Shown one piece after another: positions 55,443-64,000 of a stretch of 64,000 bases of DNA (position 1 is the stretch's first letter; each line of letters opens with the position of its first letter). Origin of the DNA: Megaleporinus macrocephalus. Its lineage: Eukaryota > Chordata > Actinopteri > Characiformes > Anostomidae. Location of the stretch: positions 8,472,595-8,536,594 of the forward strand of contig CM038705.1 of the NCBI GenBank assembly GCA_021613375.1, read 5' to 3'. Position numbers and translations under genes: made by a program. Below the pieces are notes generated by a model. It saw nothing but the letters and a program-made list of their open reading frames with translations, was not told the origin of the DNA and made no database searches.

Positions 55443-55712
55443 AATATCTGAATTGCCGTGTTACCGATGTGCGAGCTGACGTTATCGAGTACGCTACTGA
55501 CAGAGAAACAAACAACAACAATCAGAACCTCGACTCCATGCGCAGTACAGGCTGCTGCGAGTGCACATTGAGAGGCTAGCATAGGCTAAAGCTAGCATAG
55601 CTGCCTAAACAACACACCTAAAGCTGAAAGTGAGTAAACACACTGCGCCAGGGGGAGAACCTCAGACACCGCCAGCCTCGCAGTCTACCTCCTCAGATTT
55701 AACTCCTAGACG
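55443..55712. other. No recognisable gene
   Basis: Continuation of the interrupted outer hAT-like element and ordinary spacer up to the 20-bp array. Confidence 0.4.
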
Positions 55713-58700
55713 AGTATGAAGAGAGTATGAGGAGTATGAAGAGAGTATGAGGAGTATGAAGAGAGTATGAGGAGTATGAACAGAGTGTGAGGAGTATGAA
55801 CAGAGTGTGAGGAGTATGAACAGAGTGTGAGGAGTATGAACACAGTGTGAGGAGTATGAACAGAGTATGAGGAGTATGAACAGAGTGTGAGGAGTATGAA
55901 CAGAGTGTGAGGAGTATGAACACAGTGTGAGGAGTATGAACAGAGTATGAGGAGTATGAACAGAGTGTGAGGAGTATGAACAGAGTGTGAGGAGTATGAA
56001 CAGAGTGTGAGGAGTATGAACAGAGTGTGAGGAGTATGAACAGAGTGTGAGGAGTATGAACACAGTGTGAGGAGTATGAACAGAGTATGAGGAGTATGAA
56101 CAGAGTGTGAGGAGTATGAAGAGAGTGTGAGGAGTATGAACAGAGTATGAAGAGTATGAACAGTGTGAGGAGTATGAATACAGTATGAGGAGTATGAAAA
56201 GAGTATGAAGAGAGTATGAGGAGTATGAAGAGAGTATGAGGAGTATGAAGAGAGTATGAAAAGAGTATGAAGAGAGTATGAGGAGTATGAAGAGAGTATG
56301 AGGAGTATGAAGAGAGTATGAAAAGAGTATGAAGAGAGTATGAGGAGTATGAAGAGAGTATGAAAAGAGTATGAAGAGAGTATGAGGAGTATGAAGAGAG
56401 TATGAAAAGAGTATGAAGAGAGTATGAGGAGTATGAACAGAGTATGAGGAGTATGAACAGAGTGTGAGGAGTATGAACAGAGTGTGAGGAGTATGAACAG
56501 AGTATGAGGAGTATTAAGAGAGTATAAGGAGTATGAACAGAGTATGAGAAGTATTAAGAAAGTATAAGGAGTATGAACAGAGTATGAGGAGTATTAAGAG
56601 AGTATAAGGAGTATGAACAGAGTATGAGGAGTATGAACAGAGTATGAGGAGTATGAACAGAGTATGAGGAGAATGAACAGAGTATGAGGAGTATGAACAG
56701 AGTATGAGGAACATGAACAGAGTATGAGGAGTATGAACAGAGTATGAGGAGTATGAAGAGAGTATGAGGAGTATGAAGAGAGTATGAGGAGTATGAACAG
56801 AGTATGAGGAGTATGAAGAGAGTATGAGGAGTATGAAGAGAGTATGAGGAGTATGAACAGAGTATGAGGAGTATGAAGAGAGTATGAGGAGTATGAACAG
56901 AGTATGAGGAGTATGAACAGAGTATGAGGAGTATGAAGAGAGTATGAGGAGTATGAAGAGAGTATGAGGAGTATGAACAGAGTATGAGGAGAATGAACAG
57001 AGTATGAGGAGAATGAACAGAGTATGAGGAGTGTAAACAGAGTATGAGGAGTATGAAGAGAGTATGAGGAGTATGAAGAGAGTATGAGGAGTGTAAACAG
57101 AGTATGAGGAGTATGAACAGAGTGTGAGGAGTATGAAGAGAGTATGAGGAGTGTAAACAGAGTATGAGGAGTATGAAGAGAGTATGAGGATTATAAACAG
57201 AGTATGAGGAGTATAAACAGAGTGTGAGGAGTATGAACAGAATATGAGGAGTATGAACAGAGTGTGAGGAGTATAAACAGAGTATGAGGAGTATAAACAG
57301 AATGTGAGGAGTATGAACAGAGTGTGAGGAGTATGAACAGAGTATGAGGAACATGAACAGAGTATGAGGAGTATGAACAGAGTATGAGGAGTATGAAGAG
57401 AGTATGAGGAGTATGAACAGAGTATGAGGAGTATGAACAGAATATGAGGAGTATGAACAGAGTGTGAGGATTATAAACAGAGTATGAGGAACATGAACAG
57501 AGTATGAGGAGTATGAAGAGAGTATGAGGAGTATGAACAGAGTATGAGGAGTATGAACAGAATATGAGGAGTATGAACAGAGTGTGAGGATTATAAACAG
57601 AGTATGAGGAGTATGAACAGAGTGTGAGGAGTATGAACAGAGTGTGAGGATTATAAACAGAGTATGAGGAGTATAAACAGAGTGTGAGGAGTATGAACAG
57701 AATATGAGGAGTATGAACAGAGTATGAGGAGTATGAACAGAGTATGAGGAGTATGAACAGAGTATGAGGAACATGAACAGAGTGTGAGGAGTATGAACAG
57801 AGTATGAGGAGTATGAACAGAGTATGAGGAGAGAATGAACAGAGTATGAGGAGAGAATGAACAGAGTATGAGGAATATAAACAGAGTATGAGGAGTATGA
57901 AGAGAGTGTGAAGAGAGAATGAACAGAGTATGAGGAACATGAACAGAGTATGAGGAGTATGAAGAGAGTGTGAGGAATATGAAGAGAGTATGAGGAGTAT
58001 GAAGAGAGTGTGAGGAGTATGAACAGAGTATGAGGAGTATGAAGAGAGTATGAGGAGTATGAAGAGAGTATGAGGAGTATGAACCGAGTATGAGGAGTAT
58101 GAAGAGAGTATGAGGAGTATGAACAGAGTATGAGGAGTATGAAGAGAGTATGAGGAGTATGAAGAGAGTATGAGGAGTATGAACAGAGTATGAGGAGTAT
58201 GAAGAGAGTATGAGGAGTATGAACAGAGTATGAGGAGTATGAACAGAGTATGAGGAGTATGAAGAGAGTATGAGGAGTATGAACAGAGTATGAGGAGAAT
58301 GAACAGAGTATGAGGAGTGTAAACAGAGTATGAGGAGTATGAAGAGAGTATGAGGAGTATGAAGAGAGTATGAGGAGTGTAAACAGAGTATGAGGAGTAT
58401 GAACAGAGTGTGAGGAGTATGAAGAGAGTATGAGGAGTGTAAACAGAGTATGAGGAGTATGAAGAGAGTATGAGGATTATAAACAGAGTATGAGGAGTAT
58501 AAACAGAGTGTGAGGATTATAAACAGAGTGTGAGGAGTATGAACAGAATATGAGGAGTATGAACAGAGTGTGAGGAGTATAAACAGAGTATGAGGAGTAT
58601 AAACAGAATGTGAGGAGTATGAAGAGAGTATGAGGAGTATGAACAGAGTATGAGGAACATGAACAGAGTATGAGGAGTATGAACAGAGTATGAGGAGTAT

Positions 58701-60614
58701 GAAGAGAGTATGAGGATTATAAACAGAGTATGAGGAGTATAAACAGAGTGTGAGGATTATAAACAGAGTGTGAGGAGTATGAACAGAATATGAGGAGTAT
58801 GAACAGAGTGTGAGGAGTATAAACAGAGTATGAGGAGTATAAACAGAATGTGAGGAGTATGAAGAGAGTATGAGGAGTATGAACAGAGTATGAGGAACAT
58901 GAACAGAGTATGAGGAGTATGAACAGAGTATGAGGAGTATGAACAGAATATGAGGAACATGAACAGAGTATGAGGAGTATGAACAGAGTGTGAGGAGTAT
59001 GAACAGAGTGTGAGGATTATAAACAGAGTATGAGGAGTATAAACAGAATATGAGGAGTATGAACAGAGTGTGAGGAGTATGAACAGAGTATGAGGAACAT
59101 GAACAGAGTATGAGGAGTATGAACAGAGTATGAGGAGAGAATGAACAGAGTATGAGGAGAGAATGAACAGAGTATGAGGAGAGAATGAACAGAGTATGAG
59201 GAGAGAATGAACAGAGTATGAGGAATATAAACAGAGTATGAGGAGTATGAACAGAGTATGAGGAGAGAATGAACAGAGTATGAGGAGAGAATGAACAGAG
59301 TATGAGGAGTATGAACAGAGTATGAGGAGTATGAACAGAGTATGAGGAGTATGAAGAGAGTGTGAAGAGAGAATGAACAGAGTATGAGGAACATGAACAG
59401 AGTATGAGGAGTATGAAGAGAGTATGAGGATTATGAAGAGAGTGTGAGGAATATGAAGAGAGTATGAGGAGTATGAAGAGAGTGTGAGGGGTATGAACAG
59501 AGTATGAGGAGTATGAAGAGAGTGTGAAGAGAGAATGAACAGAGTATGAGGAACATGAACAGAGTATGAGGAGTATGAAGAGAGTATGAGGAATATGAAG
59601 AGAGTATGAGGAGTATGAAGAGAGTGTGAGGGGTATGAACAGAGTATGAGGAGTATGAAGAGAGTGTGAGGAGTATGAACAGAGTATGAGGAGTATGAAG
59701 AGAGTATGAGGAGTATGAACAGAGTATGAGGAGTATGAAGAGAGTATGAGGAGTATGAAGAGAGTGTGAAGAGAGAATGAACAGAGTATGAGAAGTATGA
59801 ACAGAGTATGAGGAGTATGAAGAGAGTATGAGGAGTATGAACAGAGTATGAGGAGTATGAAGAGAGTATGAGGAGAGAATGAACAGAGTATGAGGAGTAT
59901 GAAGAGAGTGTGAGGAGTATGAAGAGAGTATGAGGAATATGAAGAGAGTATGAGGAATATGAAGAGAGTATGAGGAGTATGAAGAGAGTATGAGGAGAGA
60001 ATGAACAGAGTATGAGGAGTATGAAGAGAGTATGAGATATATGAAGAGAGTATGAGGAGTATGAAGAGAGTATGAGGAGTATGAAGAGAGTATGAGGAAT
60101 ATGAAGAGAGTATGAGGAGAGAATGAACAGAGTATGAGGAGTATGAAGAGAGTATGAGATATATGAAGAGAGTATGAGGAGTATGAAGAGAGTATGAGGA
60201 ATATGAAGAGAGTATGAGGAATATGAAGAGAGTATGAGGAATATGAAGAGAGTATGAGGAATATGAAGAGAGTATGAGGAGTATGAAGAGAGTATGAAGA
60301 GAGTATGAGGAGTATGAAGAGAGTGTGAAGAGAGAATGAACAGAGTATGAGAAGTATGAACAGAGTATGAGGAGTACGAAGAGAGTATGAGGAGTACGAA
60401 GAGAGTATGAGGAGTATGAAGAGAGTATGAGGAGTATGAACAGAGTATGAGAAGTATGAACAGAGTATGAGGAGTATGAAGAGAGTGTGAGGGGTATGAA
60501 CAGAGTGTGAGGAGTATGAACAGAGTATGAGGAGTATGAACAGAGTATGAGGAGTATGAAGAGAGTGTGAGGGGTATGAACAGAGTGTGAGGAGTATGAA
60601 CAGAGTATGAGGAG
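55713..60614 (+). repeat. Giant 20-bp minisatellite, ~245 copies
   Basis: 4.9 kb of 'AGTATGAGGAGTATGAACAG' and variants, itself two related 10-bp halves. Variant zones are visible: GTGTGAGG-rich at 55,787-56,150, AGTATGAAAAG-type at 56,160-56,430, and 22-bp AGAGAATGAACAG insertions scattered after 57,830. Higher-order copies exist: about 58,470-58,680 repeats at 58,710-58,920 (240 bp apart) and 57,031-57,220 repeats at 58,317-58,510. No unit contains a stop on the minus strand, so frames of 997, 411, 406 and 249 codons arise there in more than one phase, all spelling the 20-residue cycle 'LFILLILCSYSSYSVHTPHT'. None is a gene. Confidence 0.97.
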
Positions 60615-60639
60615 CAAAGTAAAAAAAAGTAAAGCAGAA

Positions 60640-61130
60640 GACATGGGCTAGGCCAGATGTTATCATTGGATGTTGAAGCTTTGAGACTGTCCCAGGGCCT
60701 GTTCTTTCATGGTTTGAATGGAGAAGGGTTCACCCGAGGTGACGGGAAACAGGGGTCTGATGCCGGAGCCAGATCGAGCTGGGGTTCCGATTGTGACACA
60801 AGTCCTGCCTGCTAAACAGTCTCCAGCAGGCCTTAGGCCTTTGTAACAACATCAGTGCCCCGTGTTGGCAAGCCCTCCACCTGCACACTCAGACAGAACA
60901 AGAAAACAACAACAACACTCACACAAAAACAAGAGTCCTTTAGTTCCCTCGAACAGAGAGGTTCAAAAGACACCGTGAAACTGCCGCTCCAGCCTGTTCG
61001 CACATCGATTCCCGCAGCCAAGACTGCTAACTTTTCTGGACTGGAGGTTGTTGACCCGTTATTGCCTGATTAATTCAAGATGGTTTTCAGGAGGAGAGAA
61101 CAGGAGCAAGCTGCAGAACAATTCAGAGGA
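60640..61130. promoter_or_regulatory. Candidate conserved non-coding island 17
   Basis: Single-copy, balanced: 'GGCCAGATGTTATCATTGGA' (60,652), 'CCTGCCTGCTAAACAGTCTC' and 'TTGCCTGATTAATTCAAGAT' (61,063). Overlapping 62- and 72-codon frames show no domain. Regulatory role inferred. Confidence 0.33.
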
Positions 61131-61136
61131 AAATGA

Positions 61137-61265
61137 GGATGGATGGATGGATGGATGGATGGATGGATGGATGGATGGATGGATGGATGGATGGATGGAT
61201 GGATGGATGGATGGATGGATGGATGGATGGATGGATGGATGGATGGATGGATGGATGGATGGATG

Positions 61266-61268
<3 letters not shown>
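61137..61268 (+). repeat. (GGAT)33 microsatellite
   Basis: 132 bp of perfect GGAT. Open in all frames; Trp-Met-Asp-Gly on plus, Ile-His-Pro-Ser on minus. Confidence 0.97.

Positions 61269-61321
<53 letters not shown>
61269..61321 (+). repeat. (AGAT)~13 microsatellite, joined to GGAT
   Basis: Follows the GGAT run without a break, the two differing by one G/A base. GATA-type runs are the core of the Bkm repeat family. Confidence 0.96.
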
Positions 61322-61323
<2 letters not shown>

Positions 61324-61870
61324 GGAAAGAGGGATGGCCAGATAGATAATTAGATGCATGCAGGGATAATAGGATTAACAAGTAAATAGAAGATGGATAA
61401 ACAGATGTATGGACGGATAGATGGATGCTTGAGAGATAGATGAACAAATCCTTTATATATTTTTTATATTATTTATACTATTTATGTTAAGTATATTATT
61501 TATAGATTGATAGATAGATAGAGAGATAGATGGATAGATGCAAGGGACATAGATGGATAGATTGATGGTTGATTGGTAGATGAATATAGATGAATAGATA
61601 GATGGATGGTTGACAGATAAACATACAGATAGATAGGTGTAAATAGATGTATATATAAGAATAGATAGATGGATAGGTCTATAGAATGTATAGAGGGATG
61701 GACAGGTCAATAGATGCATGGAGAGACAGGTTAATTAAAAGATGCATGAAGGGATCAATACATGGATGAATGGATCAGTAGATAAATAGAGGGAACAGAT
61801 AGCTGGGGTGGAGGAACACACAGATGGATGGATAGTTGGATATACAGACAGATGATGGTTAAATAGGAAT
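61322..61870 (+). repeat. Degenerate GATA/GATG sequence
   Basis: Scattered 'GATAGATAGA' and 'GATGGATGG' blocks separated by diverged text, as expected of an older expansion of the same tetranucleotides. Confidence 0.8.
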
Positions 61871-61899
61871 ATGTAGTAGGTACAGGTTTACTGAGGAGT

Positions 61900-62340
61900 G
61901 TGTTTGTTTATGTTTGCGTTGGTCCACAGAAGAGTTAAGGGCAGTTCAGTTGGAGAGCTATGGAGATAATTACAGGTTTCTGTTAACCAATAGAATAAAG
62001 TGCCCGTTCTGTGCAGCTCATAGTTCACAGTGCAGCTTAATAACATGATCAGAGTAATTACGTTTAATTGCGACTGAAATGCTCACCAGAAATTTAGGAA
62101 CGTCCCGCTGCCATTGTGTCTCCAAATCAGATCAGCTGAGATATTGATGGTTGCGCGATGGCGTCTCTGTGCTCTCGTCTCGGATTGTTTGTAAGAGACG
62201 TTGGGAGATTTGTCTCTGAAACAGAAACCAGTGTTTTAGCTGTCTGATTCAGGCCTCGTATCTTCAACCAACATCGTGATGAAAGTTTGGGTGAAGCCCC
62301 CACAAAACTCCATCTGGAAGATGTAGGGAGTAAACATGTC
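61900..62340. promoter_or_regulatory. Candidate conserved non-coding island 18
   Basis: Single-copy: 'GAGATAATTACAGG' (61,962), 'GTAATTACGTTTAATTGCGA' (62,054) and 'GAAATGCTCACCAGAAATTT'. Several homeodomain-type cores within 150 bp. No exon is visible. Confidence 0.35.
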
Positions 62341-62488
62341 AGTCAGTATTAGTAAAGCTGAAGGGCTTACAGGCTTGTGAGATTTTGTGTTTGCGCATAT
62401 GTTTGTACTTGGGGGGGAGTATTTGCTAGAACCAAGAACAGGTGTGTGCCTAGGACGGAAATCCTAAAGCTAAACAAGGAAAAACTGG

Positions 62489-62490
<2 letters not shown>
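62341..62490. other. No recognisable feature
   Basis: Short spacer before the TA run. Confidence 0.4.

Positions 62491-62522
<32 letters not shown>
62491..62522 (+). repeat. (AT)16 microsatellite
   Basis: 32-bp AT run, followed at once by family D sequence. Confidence 0.94.
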
Positions 62523-62525
<3 letters not shown>

Positions 62526-62544
62526 TATAGATATTATCATCATA

Positions 62545-62905
62545 CATACAATACAAAGTAACATGAATATCTTATTGTGAGAGAAGTAGATCAGATCTTG
62601 AGCTCTAGTTTGAAGATCAAAGTTAGGTTCCAGATTTCTCCTGGACGCCCCAGACATTGTATGAATGTATTCAGTTCAGCAGTAATCTTGATTTATCTTA
62701 ATGAAGTACTGAGCAGTCAAAGCAGGTATTAGATGAGAACTGTAAATAATACTGGGTTGTTTATAGAAGGAGAAGCTTGGAAAGGGTTAAATAAACACAC
62801 TGACGGATGTAAAAGCTCTACTTACTGTATTAATACTGTTTAAATATTTAAATAATAGCTTTTTAAATATAATGCTGGCCTAAAACTTTGGCGTAGTGAT
62901 ATAAT
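62545..62905 (+). mobile_element. Family D element, left end lost to the AT run
   Basis: 'CAAAGTAACATGAATATCTT', 'GATCAGATCTTGAGCTCTAG' and 'GAAGTACTGAGCAGTCAAAG' follow family D as at 6.3-6.5 kb. The right end near 62,880 ('CCTAAAACTTTGGCGTAGTG') looks like a Tc1-type terminus, though it differs from that at 6.78 kb. Confidence 0.6.
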
Positions 62906-62984
62906 CTATATTATATATAATATTATCATATAATGTAATATAATTTTTCATTATTCTATATAATTGAAACATGACTGTAAGCTG

Positions 62985-63160
62985 TGAGAGCTGTCACGAT
63001 GAACGGACCAATAGAAATGCTCTAAAATTTGTGGGAATTAAAACCTTTAGGTAGAAAACTAGCAAAATAGTAACTTTACAGGAGAGGAGAAAAACAGTCT
63101 TAACTTTTAATGCAAGTCAATGGAACCGGAATTCTTTCCAAGTGAATTTGAAGAATTTGC
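62985..63160. repeat. Dispersed repeat family A, copy 8, head-to-head
   Basis: A minus-oriented piece ('ACGGACCAATAGAAATGCTC', 63,003) is followed by a plus-oriented piece ('AACTTTACAGGAGAGGAGAA', 63,074; 'AAGTCAATGGAACCGGAATT', 63,115). The inverted arrangement echoes the pair at 1-735. Confidence 0.65.
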
Positions 63161-64000
63161 AAAAAAAAGAAAATCAACCAATCATTGGGCAGCTAGAAGC
63201 TAGCGAGCGTCTTATCAGAAGTTGTTATTGCTAGAATAACGGTCAGCTGTCCATCAGTGTTGTAGATCAGTGTTGCCGTACTTCAGATATAGGATGTGTC
63301 TCAAACCCTAGTGAGTGTCTAAGTAGGCTGTCTAGGTAGCAGCTGTGTAAGGAGCAGCGTTCTCTCCTCATCTCTCCTCATAAAACAGATTACTGAGACG
63401 CTCTAGTTAGAGAGAGACTGCGTCACGGCTTGTTCCCGCTCACTGCAGCATGCCACCGGTGGTTTAGCTGGTTGCTAAGCTACCGGCCTGCTATCCAAAA
63501 CAATAGCCCAAGGCTTAAAAATCCGCTAGCATAAATGCTAATGTCTGGAGTATAAAACTGTAAATGGTGAAGGACTCGTTACAGAGTTGATAATAAAATA
63601 CTGTTTTGTGTGATTATATGACCAGAAACACATTAAAACTCCAGAGAGAATCAAAATAACTCACATTTTAAAACCACTTTACTACTCATAGATTAGCCTG
63701 TGTTGCATCATGGGATTGTCTTAGCGGCTGAGGAAGCGTTCAATGCTTCCTTAATATCAGGTCTAAATAAGGTTTCTCAGTAGACAGTATGTTTAAGGTA
63801 TGTAAGTATTGGGACAGTCTACATGTCGGGAGCGCATACTATGATATAAAATGCTGCCTATGTAGGAGCTCAGTACTCTTCATACAGCTGATGTATATCT
63901 GTGGGTCAGTGGTGGAGCTCTACTTCAGGTGTCTCTTGGTCAGTCCATGTTATAATTATAGTCCTGTCATCTGAATAATCTGAATACCAGTGACCTGGTA
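63161..64000. other. No recognisable gene
   Basis: Mixed sequence. 'TCTAAGTAGGCTGTCTAGGT' (63,318) and 'GCTGCCTATGTAGGAGCTCA' (63,852) look like weakly inverted pieces of an unknown repeat. The 61-codon frame at 63,789 has no recognisable domain. Confidence 0.35.

Noticed and set aside
57651..60644. 997-codon minus-strand open frame
   Set aside because: It lies wholly in the 20-bp minisatellite, spells a 20-residue cycle and exists only because the unit lacks stops in reverse. No domain, no start context, and further long frames overlap it in another phase.

Overview
This is vertebrate nuclear DNA, almost certainly from a teleost fish. The evidence is the dense mix of fish-type dispersed repeats: Tc1-like termini and transposase debris, small hAT elements with 8-bp target duplications, LINE ends written in reverse, and the long-inverted-repeat family with a 'GTGTGTTGTGCTGGTGTGAGTG' type core. 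Long TA, CA, CT and GATA/GGAT microsatellites add to the case. The repeat mix hints at an otophysan (characin, catfish or relative), but I cannot fix the species. I found no protein-coding gene, convincing exon, tRNA or rRNA. The only coding traces are dead transposon fragments: the start of a Tc1-like transposase at 22,694, the end of a LINE reverse transcriptase at about 31,809, and reverse-strand Tc1-like pieces near 14.3, 15.2, 35, 36, 42.1 and 49.3 kb. All of the longest open frames (up to 997 codons) are by-products of tandem repeats.

Layout. 0-7 kb: dispersed repeats, a (TA)40 tract, an intact hAT-type MITE, a 1-kb polypyrimidine tract and a non-autonomous Tc1-type element. 7.4-9.5 kb: a 46-bp minisatellite. 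10-16 kb: TA tracts, a foldback element, a 43-44-bp minisatellite and Tc1 remnants. 16.8-19.5 kb: a 16-copy satellite with a 167-bp period. 20-25.6 kb: dispersed repeats, AT-rich simple sequence and a ~250-bp tandem repeat. 25.7-27.8 and 28.5-30.1 kb: 40-43-bp and 39-bp minisatellites. 32.5-34.2 kb: the best block of possibly conserved non-coding DNA. 34.9-42.2 kb: three tandem amplifications (a ~570-bp triplication, a 165-bp array, a ~355-400-bp triplication) and a 776-bp hAT-type element. 45.5-46.6 kb: a 1,169-bp element flanked by TTAA. 48.3-49.3 and 50.2-51.4 kb: 35-bp and 42-bp minisatellites. 53.1-55.4 kb: two cases of an element nested in another. 55.7-60.6 kb: a 4.9-kb array of a 20-bp unit. 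61.1-61.9 kb: GGAT/GATA repeats. Roughly a third of the window is tandem repeat.

Between the repeats lie about twenty islands of non-repetitive, base-balanced sequence, 200-750 bp each, many rich in homeodomain-type cores (TAATTA, CAATTAG). With no exons present, this looks like a gene desert or a very large intron next to a developmental regulator. That reading is inference, and only alignment to other fish genomes can test it. I see no new enzymatic, defence or RNA system. What stands out is how the tandem arrays formed: two large minisatellites appear to have grown from the ends of transposons, two unrelated arrays share a nucleosome-like period, and several arrays have nested higher-order duplications.
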